Source: Thermoplasmata archaeon (GTDB lineage: Archaea > Thermoplasmatota > E2 > UBA202 > DSCA01). From it: a stretch of 9,011 bases of DNA. The DNA lies in assembly GCA_021159125.1 (NCBI GenBank), contig JAGGSL010000099.1, forward strand, positions 1 through 9,011, read 5' to 3'. This document shows, piece by piece, positions 1 through 5,959 of the stretch. Position numbers and translations under genes: made by a program. The notes under the pieces were generated by a model, which did no database searches, had not been told where the DNA came from, and worked only from the letters and a program-made list of their open reading frames with translations. The number at the start of each line of letters is the position of its first letter. Positions within the stretch are counted from its first letter, which is position 1.

Positions 1-347
1 GGGTTTACTGAGCCATGTTCATCAGGATAATTATTGGCAATAAATTCTATAAGATCGTAAACTTCGTACCATTCACAATTGAAAAAATAAGCTCTTATTT
101 TCTTATGGTTGTCAGGCCAATGATCACTTAAAGTATCAATTGGTTTCTTAAAATAACTGTGCCATAACATTTGAAGTAAAATATCTACCTTTCCATAATC
201 ATAACCATAAATCACTACTTTTACCTGATTCCAATAAAACATAGTTAAAGCATTCCATAAACCATTTCTTAAATCATCATCCATAGAATCCACTTGCATT
301 ATGTTTTTAACTGGTTTAATACCTTTTCTTTGAGAAAATAGCTTCAT
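1..347 (-). CDS. Partial AbiJ-NTD4-like protein (putative abortive-infection/defence gene), C-terminus beyond window
   Basis: Reading the minus strand from ATG at 345-347 gives 115 uninterrupted codons that run off the left edge. The N-terminus reads MKLFSQRKGIKPVKNIMQVD, followed by DSMDDDLRNGLWNAL and a tryptophan/tyrosine-rich stretch (FYWNQ, LLQMLWHSYF, DHWPDNHKKIRAYFF). I recognise this as the start typical of proteins carrying AbiJ N-terminal domain 4. In that family the C-terminal half is often a HEPN-type RNase domain, but here that half lies outside the window, so no catalytic residue can be seen. The start is supported by GGGTGA a few bases upstream and by the stop of a small ORF 4 nt before it. 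By hand count G+C is about 30% over 1-300, against about 45-50% in sampled lines of the hydrogenase operon, which suggests a different origin. The family call rests on memory of the N-terminal motif; that the stretch is coding is much surer. Confidence 0.72.
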   Translation of the reverse strand, partial: MKLFSQRKGIKPVKNIMQVDSMDDDLRNGLWNALTMFYWNQVKVVIYGYDYGKVDILLQMLWHSYFKKPIDTLSDHWPDNHKKIRAYFFNCEWYEVYDLIEFIANNYPDEHGSVN

Positions 348-351
348 AGTA

Positions 352-453
352 TCACCCTATACTTTCCTGTTCTTGCATGGCAAATAACTCAGAATATCCG
401 AACTTTTTATTCTCACAATCTTCCAAACTTGGCTTAAAATGCAATTCATCCAT
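352..453 (-). CDS. Possible small protein (33 aa) upstream of the AbiJ-like gene
   Basis: A short minus-strand ORF starts MDELHFKPSLEDC and ends MQEQESIG. It is 33 codons from ATG at 451-453, with in-frame alternative ATGs at 463-465 and 472-474 and a stop just upstream of the last of these. GGGAG lies 5 nt before the 453 start, which is why I prefer it. Its stop is 4 nt from the AbiJ-like ATG, and the downstream gene's GGGTGA ribosome site overlaps its last codons, so the two would be translationally coupled. The peptide is acidic, with no membrane segment or recognisable domain. It could be a small partner of the downstream gene, a leader peptide or a chance ORF. I do not recognise a family. 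Confidence 0.4.
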   Translation of the reverse strand: MDELHFKPSLEDCENKKFGYSELFAMQEQESIG

Positions 454-502
454 TTTATCTCCCATTATTGCCATCTATATGCAAATACTTTATGAATTCT
501 GC

Positions 503-511
503 AATTAAAAG
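503..511 (-). promoter_or_regulatory. Candidate TATA box for the AbiJ-like gene pair
   Basis: Read on the minus strand, the sequence CTTTTAATT follows an A-rich stretch (AAAA) and resembles an archaeal BRE/TATA element. A start about 26 nt downstream (near 481) would give a leader of about 28 nt containing the GGGAG site of the small ORF at 453. AT-rich DNA gives many such matches, so this is tentative. Confidence 0.3.
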
Positions 512-594
512 TTTTATGGCATGGCATTTTTTTTATCTTCTCACTTCTCATATTTATACCTATCGGAAGTGCATATCTTATACAAAATCGCAAG

Positions 595-602
595 TTTTTA
601 AA
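595..602 (+). promoter_or_regulatory. TATA box of the mbh operon
   Basis: TTTTTAAA is centred about 26-27 nt upstream of the ATG at 625, exactly where an archaeal TATA box sits relative to a transcription start. This would place the start at or next to the A of the ATG and produce a leaderless message. The absence of any Shine-Dalgarno sequence before 625, in contrast to the strong ones before nearly every internal gene, agrees with this. Other AT-rich elements, TTTATA at 553-558 and CTTATA at 577-582, could serve as alternative boxes and would give leaders of roughly 15-45 nt. Confidence 0.5.
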
Positions 603-624
603 GAGATTGCTGGATTACCTCCCG

Positions 625-1125
625 ATGTTAGCTTTCATAGGCACAACAATTTTTTGCTTCATCGTGTGGCTAACCCTGACTTTCAACGGCCATATGTGGG
701 GGACTGACGAAATCATTGCAGGCATATTTCTTTCAGTAGTCGGGGGAATTGCTGCCAGAAAGGTTTTTGTAAAGGACTTCAAAATGGCGAATCCGAAGAG
801 ATGGCTCTTCTTCATTGCATATCTCGGCCCATTCTTCTACCAGATGGCAAAGGCGAATTTTGACGTAGCATATCGCGTTATCACGGGAAAGATAAATCCG
901 GGCATAGTAAAAATGTCTCCGGGACTTAAAAGCGATACTGCACTCACGTTTCTCGCAAATTCAATAACTCTCACGCCCGGTACACTTTCAGTTGATACCG
1001 ACGATGAAAAAAATCTGTATGTGCACTGGATAAATGTTGATGAAGAAGCATTGAAAAAAATGCCCCGTCCGTGCGAGCCTGTTTGCTCGACATTTCCGAA
1101 ATGGGCAAGGAGGGTGGCAGAATGA
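625..1125 (+). CDS. mbhA: MbhA, MnhE/MrpE-like antiporter subunit of membrane-bound hydrogenase
   Basis: This 166-aa protein belongs to the MnhE/MrpE family, a small membrane subunit of the Na+/H+ antiporter module. Residues about 1-20 (MLAFIGTTIFCFIVWL) and 25-44 are hydrophobic, and a third helix begins near WLFFIAYLGPFF. The hallmark NSITLTPGTLSVD lies in the cytoplasmic C-terminal domain, as in the family. I chose the ATG at 625 over an upstream in-frame TTG at 607 for three reasons. Family members start close to the first helix, the TTG has no good ribosome site, and a TATA box sits 26 nt before the ATG. It is the first gene of the operon; its stop overlaps the mbhB start (ATGA). Its 3' end carries AGGAGGGTGG, the ribosome site for mbhB. 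The family assignment is firm; the start is less certain. Confidence 0.92.
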   Translation: MLAFIGTTIFCFIVWLTLTFNGHMWGTDEIIAGIFLSVVGGIAARKVFVKDFKMANPKRWLFFIAYLGPFFYQMAKANFDVAYRVITGKINPGIVKMSPGLKSDTALTFLANSITLTPGTLSVDTDDEKNLYVHWINVDEEALKKMPRPCEPVCSTFPKWARRVAE

Positions 1126-1397
1126 TATCCTTCGATTTTACGGATCCCTTTATTCTGACATTTTTGCTGCTCCTTGTATGCATGCTTATAGCGATGATCA
1201 GAGTGCTGCTGGGGCCAACGACTCCTGACCGTGTTGTCGGGCTTGATACCATAAACACGCTTGTCATAGCTGCTATGATAATTTATGGGGCAGCTTTTGA
1301 TGAGGTCATATACATAGACGTTGCGATTGTTTATGCCCTTCTTTCTTTCATCACTACACTTTTCATTGCAAAATATCTCGAAGGAGGGAAACTATGA
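1122..1397 (+). CDS. mbhB: MbhB, MnhF/MrpF-like antiporter subunit
   Basis: This 91-aa, almost entirely hydrophobic protein has three predicted membrane helices (about residues 9-29, 42-57 and 65-84). The motif GPTTPDRVVGLDT at residues 31-43, between helices 1 and 2, is the signature of MnhF/MrpF. In P. furiosus Mbh this subunit sits with MbhA and MbhC at the distal, sodium-translocating end of the membrane arm. The ATG at 1122 overlaps the mbhA stop by 4 nt and follows a strong AGGAGGGTGG; an upstream in-frame ATG lies well inside mbhA and lacks such a site. The gene ends in an ATGA overlap with mbhC. Size and order match the known operon. Confidence 0.95.
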   Translation: MISFDFTDPFILTFLLLLVCMLIAMIRVLLGPTTPDRVVGLDTINTLVIAAMIIYGAAFDEVIYIDVAIVYALLSFITTLFIAKYLEGGKL

Positions 1398-1765
1398 CAT
1401 ATGTGGAATGGCTGATTTATATATTCCTGGGCATAGGATTGTTCTTCAATTTCCTTGCTTCAGTTGGGTTGATGCGCTTCCCTGACGTTTACACACGCCT
1501 GCATGCAGGAACAAAATGCACTACCTTCGGCTCAATATTTCTCTCGCTTGCTGTCATCATATACGGCATATGGAAATATCATGAGGGAGATACACCGCTC
1601 ATTTCCCTTTCAATACATACTTTCATTGCCCTTGTCGCCATAATGCTTACAAATCCCACGGGAGCTCATGCAATAGCTCGTGCTGCTCACAGGAGCGGGG
1701 TGAAGCCTGCAATGGCTGTGGTTGATGACCTGGAAGAAAAGGAGGAAGAAAATGACGATGATTGA
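1394..1765 (+). CDS. mbhC: MbhC, MnhG/MrpG-like antiporter subunit
   Basis: This 123-aa protein of the MnhG/MrpG family has three membrane helices (about residues 5-24, 44-60 and 70-85). Family signatures are GLMRFPDVYTRLHAGTK (25-41), between helices 1 and 2, and LTNPTGAHAIARAAH (85-99) after helix 3. With MbhA and MbhB it forms the distal part of the antiporter module. The start overlaps the mbhB stop (ATGA) and follows GGAGGG. The C-terminus ends in an acidic tail, DDLEEKEEENDDD. The DNA encoding that tail also holds the GGAGGA ribosome site and the start codon of mbhD, with a 14-nt overlap, so part of the acidic tail may simply follow from that purine-rich sequence. Confidence 0.95.
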   Translation: MTYVEWLIYIFLGIGLFFNFLASVGLMRFPDVYTRLHAGTKCTTFGSIFLSLAVIIYGIWKYHEGDTPLISLSIHTFIALVAIMLTNPTGAHAIARAAHRSGVKPAMAVVDDLEEKEEENDDD

Positions 1766-2006
1766 GATAATACATATTGTGCTGCCAGTGCTTCTTATAG
1801 CATCTGCGATTGTAGCCGTGCTTTTCAAAGATTTGCTTGCATCTGCCATCTCGCTGGCAGTGATGAGCCTGCTTCTGTCCCTTGAATTTTACATACTGGA
1901 AGCTCCTGATGTGGCAATAGCAGAGGCAGGAATAGGAGCCTGCATAACAACTGCAATAATAATAGTTGCGATAAAGAAAACAGAAAGAATGGAGGTGGAA
2001 GAATGA
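1752..2006 (+). CDS. mbhD: MbhD, DUF4040-type antiporter subunit (matches part of MrpA C-terminus)
   Basis: This 84-aa membrane protein has three hydrophobic segments (about 8-25, 28-46 and 56-74). The motif LEAPDVAIAEAG (49-60), followed by IGACITT, is the hallmark of the DUF4040/MbhD family, which corresponds to part of the C-terminal region of MrpA in bacterial antiporters. E58 within it is the conserved buried acid expected on the ion path of such subunits. The ATG at 1752 lies just after GGAGGAAGAA and overlaps the end of mbhC by 14 nt; an alternative ATG two codons on (1758) is possible. The 3' end carries GGAGGTGG for mbhE and an ATGA overlap. Confidence 0.93.
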   Translation: MTMIEIIHIVLPVLLIASAIVAVLFKDLLASAISLAVMSLLLSLEFYILEAPDVAIAEAGIGACITTAIIIVAIKKTERMEVEE

Positions 2007-2269
2007 GAAAAATAGCTGTAGTGGTATTCATAATATTCTTTGCGTTCATGTTTCTTGCAGCATACGACATGCACGACTTCGGCGCTCCGCCGTCCAAAAT
2101 GGATGACTACATAATACAGAACACGCAGAATGAAACAGGAGCAAATAATGGAGTTACAGCAGTGGTGTTCGACTACAGAGGTTATGACACACTCGGAGAG
2201 GCAACAGTGCTTTTCACTGCAATAGCAGGCGTGATGGTTGTTCTGAGAAGGAGGGGTAAAAATGAGTGA
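2003..2269 (+). CDS. mbhE: MbhE, antiporter subunit (matches the last part of MrpA)
   Basis: This 88-aa protein has an N-terminal helix (about 3-20), a polar loop with GAPPSKMDDYI, and a second helix (about 66-82) ending in basic residues (LRRRGK). The motif VVFDYRGYDTLGEATVL (54-70) is the conserved signature of the MbhE/MrpA C-terminal segment (usually written FD-RG-DTLGE), with D57, D62 and E66 visible. MbhD and MbhE together replace the C-terminus of bacterial MrpA, as is usual in archaeal Mbh operons. The ATG overlaps the mbhD stop by 4 nt after GGAGGTGGAAGA. The gene overlaps mbhF by 8 nt, and GGAGGGG near its end serves mbhF. Confidence 0.92.
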   Translation: MRKIAVVVFIIFFAFMFLAAYDMHDFGAPPSKMDDYIIQNTQNETGANNGVTAVVFDYRGYDTLGEATVLFTAIAGVMVVLRRRGKNE

Positions 2270-2750
2270 AAAAACAAATGGAAACAGCGAGGGACTCTCT
2301 CCCATAGTGAAGGTCATATCCGGGATGATATTTCCGTTCATAATGATATTTTCATTCTACGTCATAATGCACGGGCATCTGACGCCGGGCGGCGGCTTTC
2401 AAGGAGGAGCTATAGGCGCATCTGCAATAGTCATGCTAATTGTTGCTTTCGGCGCGCGCCATACCGAAAAGAGAGCAGGAGAGGAAAAACTCTCGCTTTT
2501 TGAGAGCATAGGAGGTACGCTTTTCATTCTTGTCGCAATATTAGGCTTCATAATGGCTGCAACTTTCATGTCGAATTTTCTGGTAGGAAGTGCCATATTC
2601 GGGGAAATCCCGCCCTTCGGCTCAAATCCCGGCATACTCAACACAGGAGGCATACTTCCTATATTGAATTTCGCAGTTGGAATGAAAGTCATCGGCGGTC
2701 TGTCTGCGGTTGTGCTCGCAATGGCCCTTGTTTCGAAGGAGGATGATTGA
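2262..2750 (+). CDS. mbhF: MbhF, MnhB/MrpB-like antiporter subunit
   Basis: This 162-aa protein of the MnhB/MrpB family has about four membrane helices (roughly 19-36, 48-64, 85-107 and 132-157). The signature HGHLTPGGGFQGG (37-49) is diagnostic of the family, and LNTGGILPILNFAVGMKV (126-143) is the second conserved block. MrpB-type subunits pack beside the MrpA C-terminal segment in the antiporter module. The N-terminal 15 residues are polar and precede the first helix, as in relatives. The ATG at 2262 follows GGAGGGG and overlaps the end of mbhE by 8 nt. Confidence 0.95.
   Translation: MSEKTNGNSEGLSPIVKVISGMIFPFIMIFSFYVIMHGHLTPGGGFQGGAIGASAIVMLIVAFGARHTEKRAGEEKLSLFESIGGTLFILVAILGFIMAATFMSNFLVGSAIFGEIPPFGSNPGILNTGGILPILNFAVGMKVIGGLSAVVLAMALVSKEDD
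2736..2742 (+). promoter_or_regulatory. Ribosome binding site that decides the mbhG start
   Basis: AAGGAGG lies inside the last codons of mbhF. Of two in-frame ATG codons, the one at 2743 directly abuts this site while the one at 2752 lies 9 nt away, a normal spacing. I therefore place the mbhG start at 2752, just after the mbhF stop at 2748-2750. Confidence 0.6.
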
Positions 2751-2751
2751 A

Positions 2752-3111
2752 ATGATATACAACATACCTTTCTTTGCGGTTATAATTCTCATCGCCGTTG
2801 GAATGTATGCAGTCATATTCAGAAGGAATCTGATAAAGATTGCAATAGGAATAACGATAGTGGAGAGCGCTGTCAACCTTTTTTTAATAACCCTCGGTTA
2901 TAGAGAAGGAGGAGTGGCCCCAATATACACAAACCTGCCAGCAAACGTTGTCATACCTGGCGGCATGGTTTTGCCGGTTCCGCAAGCATTGACTCTCACA
3001 AGCATTGTCATAGGGGTTGCGGTACTTGCCCTCATGCTTTCTTTCGTGATAAGGATATATCAGTACTACGGAACGCTTGATTCTAAAAAGGTAAGGAGGT
3101 TGAAAGAATGA
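2752..3111 (+). CDS. mbhG: MbhG, MnhC/MrpC/NuoK-like subunit
   Basis: This 119-aa protein has three membrane helices (about 5-23, 28-48 and 80-103) and is homologous to MrpC and to NuoK of complex I. E38 in ITIVESAVNLF lies at the position of the conserved membrane glutamate of NuoK helix 2. LPVPQALTLTSIVIGVA (74-90) is the conserved MnhC block before helix 3. In the Mbh complex this subunit links MbhD/E/F to the large antiporter subunit MbhH. The start at 2752 is set by the spacing to AAGGAGG at 2736-2742. The gene ends with an ATGA overlap with mbhH after AAGGAGG. Confidence 0.95.
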   Translation: MIYNIPFFAVIILIAVGMYAVIFRRNLIKIAIGITIVESAVNLFLITLGYREGGVAPIYTNLPANVVIPGGMVLPVPQALTLTSIVIGVAVLALMLSFVIRIYQYYGTLDSKKVRRLKE

Positions 3112-4673
3112 ATGTTGATTGGCTGCTTACGCATTCGCCTGCTCTTCTGATTGCAATACCGCTTCTTGCTGCATTTCTAACGCCGGTTATCGATCGCATC
3201 AACAAAAAAGCGAGAGATGCTTTCGTTATAATCGTGCTGATAATTGCTGAGATAATCATGATTGCACTTGCATGGGATGTTTTTACAGGCAGCGCTCACA
3301 TCTACACAATGGGTGCATCAAACCCGACTGCAACAATTCCATCACAGGCTGCAGTGCCGATAAGGATAGTCCTTGAAGTGGACGGAATGGGCGCATTTAT
3401 GGGGTTGATAAGCACTACTGTTTCGCTTGCTGCTGGATTTTATTCCCTTGCGTTTGTGAAAAAGGAGACGGGACAGGGAAGATATTACACCCTGCTTTTG
3501 CTCATGCTGGTGGGCATGCTCGGAATGGAATTCACAGGCGACATATTCAATCTGTTTGTATTCCTTGAAGTGCTTTCAATGGCATCTGCTGCCCTCATAG
3601 CATACCGCTTCTATTATGGCGATGCCGTAGAAGGCGCATTCAAATATTGCGTTGTTTCCTCGCTCGGTGCTCTCATGGTTCTATTTGCCATAGGTCTGCT
3701 TTACGGGCAATATGACCTGCTCAACATGGCTGCCCTTGCCAAAGTCATTGAATACACCACGCTCGATAAAATAGCGCTTGTTTTACTCATAGCGGCATTT
3801 GCCATGAAATGCGGTGCAGTGCCAATGCACATGTGGACTCCTGACAGTTACACAGTGGCGCCTGCTCCGATTACGGCCATGCTTGTCGCAGCAAGCCAGG
3901 CAAGTTTGTACGCGTTATTCAGAATATGCTTCTCTCTTTATGGGCTCACACTTGACGTTACAACTGTGGGCATAATCATAATTGCTCTGGGACTGCTTTC
4001 AATGTTTGTTGGCGTCACAATGGCCCTGCCCCAGAAGGATATTAAACGATTGATGTCATACCATGCAGTCAGCCAGACAGGGTACATGCTGCTGGGCGTC
4101 GGCGTAGGACTCTACCTGCTCGGCAAGTCCGATTTCGACACATACGGCATGGCTGCGATGGAAGGAGGAATATTCCACATAATCAACCATGCACTGTACA
4201 AAGGGCTGCTCTTCCTCACTGCAGGCGCAATATTCTACAAGGTCAAAACACGCAATCTGAACGAGATGGGCGGACTGGCCCATTCAATGAAGTTCACGAC
4301 CATATTCTTCATGATAGGAGCTCTTGCAATCGCTGGCATACCTCCATTCAACGGATTTGCTTCCAAATTGCTTATCTATGAGTCTGCATACCACGTCAGC
4401 CCAATTCTGTCGATAATTGCAATGCTCGTCTCGATAATAACGCTTGCCTCATTCGTGAAGGTGTTTCATTCAGCATTCATGGGCCCGCCCATGGAGAATG
4501 CCGAGGCAGGAGAGGTACCGAAGAGCATGATAATTGGAATGGCGATTCTAACAGTGGGCATAATTTTATTCGGTTTGTTCCCCGGATGGGTGGTCAGCAA
4601 TATTGTCCATCCGGCGGCGCAGGCACTGGCAGCCCAGGCGGGTTATATCGGTTCAGTAGCAGGAGGTGCTTAA
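3108..4673 (+). CDS. mbhH: MbhH, MnhD/MrpD/NuoN-like proton-translocating antiporter subunit
   Basis: This 521-aa protein with about 14 membrane helices is the large antiporter-like subunit of the complex, homologous to MrpD and to NuoL/M/N of complex I. Key charged residues of the family are visible: E154 in FNLFVFLEVLS, K179 in GAFKYCVVSS, K234 in AMKCGAVPMHMW, K313 and H319 in DIKRLMSYHAVSQTGY, and H357, H361 and K365 in FHIINHALYKG. These form the central polar axis and half-channels for ion transfer. Length is typical of the family. Only one such gene is present, as in Mbh operons; Mbs/Mbx clusters carry two. The ATG overlaps the mbhG stop by 4 nt; the stop TAA abuts the mbhI ATG. Confidence 0.97.
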   Translation: MNVDWLLTHSPALLIAIPLLAAFLTPVIDRINKKARDAFVIIVLIIAEIIMIALAWDVFTGSAHIYTMGASNPTATIPSQAAVPIRIVLEVDGMGAFMGLISTTVSLAAGFYSLAFVKKETGQGRYYTLLLLMLVGMLGMEFTGDIFNLFVFLEVLSMASAALIAYRFYYGDAVEGAFKYCVVSSLGALMVLFAIGLLYGQYDLLNMAALAKVIEYTTLDKIALVLLIAAFAMKCGAVPMHMWTPDSYTVAPAPITAMLVAASQASLYALFRICFSLYGLTLDVTTVGIIIIALGLLSMFVGVTMALPQKDIKRLMSYHAVSQTGYMLLGVGVGLYLLGKSDFDTYGMAAMEGGIFHIINHALYKGLLFLTAGAIFYKVKTRNLNEMGGLAHSMKFTTIFFMIGALAIAGIPPFNGFASKLLIYESAYHVSPILSIIAMLVSIITLASFVKVFHSAFMGPPMENAEAGEVPKSMIIGMAILTVGIILFGLFPGWVVSNIVHPAAQALAAQAGYIGSVAGGA

Positions 4674-5012
4674 ATGCTTGAGACAACAGGAGGATACTGG
4701 TCCCCAATTGTATGGATTGTAGCATTCATAGTCGCCTTTCTCATGGCTTACATAATGTGGGGTATGGGCGAGAAGAAGCACGCAAAGGGAGAGCAGGAAA
4801 AGCCCTTTTTATCAGGGCAGGACGAGCCATCGAAGGAGGCCGTTCACGTCCGTGCAGGAAACATATACTGGGGATTTACCGAAACATTGAGCGGGTATTA
4901 CGATTTCATGAAGAAAATACACACAGGCATAATCAATGACTACGTGCTATGGTTCCTTGGCATGGCGGCAATATTTTTCCTTGCAATAGTTCTGCCGGGG
5001 GTGATAATGTGA
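4674..5012 (+). CDS. mbhI: MbhI, membrane linker subunit between antiporter and hydrogenase modules
   Basis: This 112-aa protein has two membrane helices (about 11-30 and 90-110) separated by a polar segment of about 60 residues. The conserved block NIYWGFTETLSGYYDFMKKI (63-82), followed by HTGIINDYVLWF, is characteristic of MbhI, which is specific to this class of complexes and sits where the antiporter arm meets the hydrogenase arm. Its position between mbhH and mbhJ is as in P. furiosus. The ATG directly follows the mbhH stop, with AGGAGGTG upstream. The 3' end holds GGGGGTGAT for mbhJ and overlaps its GTG start by 4 nt. Confidence 0.9.
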   Translation: MLETTGGYWSPIVWIVAFIVAFLMAYIMWGMGEKKHAKGEQEKPFLSGQDEPSKEAVHVRAGNIYWGFTETLSGYYDFMKKIHTGIINDYVLWFLGMAAIFFLAIVLPGVIM

Positions 5013-5443
5013 TATCAAAATCTTTCAAAAAATCGCTGTGGATTTTTCATGTTAATAGCGGCTCGTGCAACGGTTGCGATATAGAAATCGTTGCTGCCCT
5101 GACACCTCGCTATGATGTTGAGCGTTTTGGCATAAAGCTGGTCGGCTCGCCACGCCATGCAGATGTTATGGCGCTAACAGGCCCAATAACAAGCGATATG
5201 GAGGATAAAGTGAAGAGGGTCTACGAGCAGATGCCGGATCCGAAAGTCGTTCTCGTTGTGGGAAGTTGCGGGATAAGCGGCGGAGTTTTCCATGAATCAT
5301 ACCATCTTGCAGGACCTGTAAATAAAGTATTGCCAGATGCAACCTGCGTGTATGTGCCGGGATGCCCGCCCAGACCCGAGGCAATTATTGACGGCGTTGT
5401 TAAGGCCTGGAAATTTCTGGAGAGTGCAGGAGGAGGTGAGTAA
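5009..5443 (+). CDS. mbhJ: MbhJ, small [NiFe]-hydrogenase subunit with proximal [4Fe-4S] cluster (NuoB-like)
   Basis: This 144-aa soluble subunit of the NuoB/hydrogenase small-subunit family passes electrons from MbhN to the NiFe site. The four cluster ligands are visible: C20 and C23 in GSCNGCDIE, C87 in VVGSCGISGG, and C119 in VPGCPPRPEAI. An additional C113 lies six residues before the last ligand. I place the start at GTG 5009, which overlaps the mbhI stop (GTGA) and follows GGGGGTGAT. The in-frame ATG much further upstream lies inside mbhI and would add unrelated sequence. The protein is short for hydrogenase small subunits in general but normal for group 4, which lack the medial and distal cluster domain. 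The stop TAA abuts the mbhK ATG. Confidence 0.95.
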   Translation: MISKSFKKSLWIFHVNSGSCNGCDIEIVAALTPRYDVERFGIKLVGSPRHADVMALTGPITSDMEDKVKRVYEQMPDPKVVLVVGSCGISGGVFHESYHLAGPVNKVLPDATCVYVPGCPPRPEAIIDGVVKAWKFLESAGGGE

Positions 5444-5959
5444 ATGGAGCTGGAAGAGATTATTGATGCGTTTAAGGAAAAAGGACTTGAAGTCCGAGTT
5501 CAGACAAGAATGGCAGGCGTGAAAAAAAAGGTCGAGAGGAAAACTTTGTGGGTTGATATTGAGAGAGAAAGATTGAGGGAAATTGTAGAATACCTTATTG
5601 AAATATCGGAAGAATTTCCGCACTTTTCCGTCATATCGCCTTCAGATATAGGGGATGAAGTAGAGGTGAACTACCATTTTTCGGTTGGTTACGGAAAATA
5701 TATGGGCGAGATACCTATAACTCTCAAGGTCAAAGTGCCCAAAAGCGATCTGTGGGTTCCTACTTTAACTGATATTATTCCAGGAACTGTTTTCTCCGAG
5801 AGGGAAATCATAGAAATGATGGGAGTTGACGTGAAAGGGCTGGAAGATAAGCGGCATCTTTTCCTGACAGAGGACTTCCCCGAAGGCGTGTATCCATGGA
5901 GAAGAGATGAGACAGCACCAAAGAAAACGAATAAGCTTTACGAGGGGTGGAAAGAATGA
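5444..5959 (+). CDS. mbhK: MbhK, NuoC-like 30-kDa hydrogenase accessory subunit
   Basis: This 171-aa soluble protein is homologous to the 30-kDa (NuoC) subunit of complex I, which packs against the large subunit. The conserved C-terminal part is clear: WVPTLTDIIPGTVFSERE (104-121), EMMGVDVKGLEDKRHLF (124-140), then DFPEGVYPWRRDE (144-156). The N-terminal third, with KEKGLEVRVQTRMAGVKKK, is charged and less conserved. The ATG follows the mbhJ TAA with AGGAGGTGAG upstream. The stop overlaps the mbhL start as ATGA. Size matches the archaeal family. Confidence 0.94.
   Translation: MELEEIIDAFKEKGLEVRVQTRMAGVKKKVERKTLWVDIERERLREIVEYLIEISEEFPHFSVISPSDIGDEVEVNYHFSVGYGKYMGEIPITLKVKVPKSDLWVPTLTDIIPGTVFSEREIIEMMGVDVKGLEDKRHLFLTEDFPEGVYPWRRDETAPKKTNKLYEGWKE

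Noticed and set aside
516..526. Tandem ATGGC ATGGC repeat in the divergent intergenic region
   Set aside because: Only two short copies, with no further units or dyad symmetry; not enough to call an operator or repeat element.
527..534. T8 run on the + strand as a terminator
   Set aside because: No + strand gene lies upstream of it in the window, so there is nothing visible to terminate.
468..707. 79-codon + strand ORF overlapping the mbhA start
   Set aside because: It covers the AT-rich regulatory region and runs into mbhA in another frame; its sequence is rich in Cys, Tyr and Phe with no family resemblance and no ribosome site.
1889..2341. 150-codon minus-strand ORF
   Set aside because: It lies opposite mbhD, mbhE and mbhF, all firmly identified; its composition is that of reverse-complemented membrane-protein codons.
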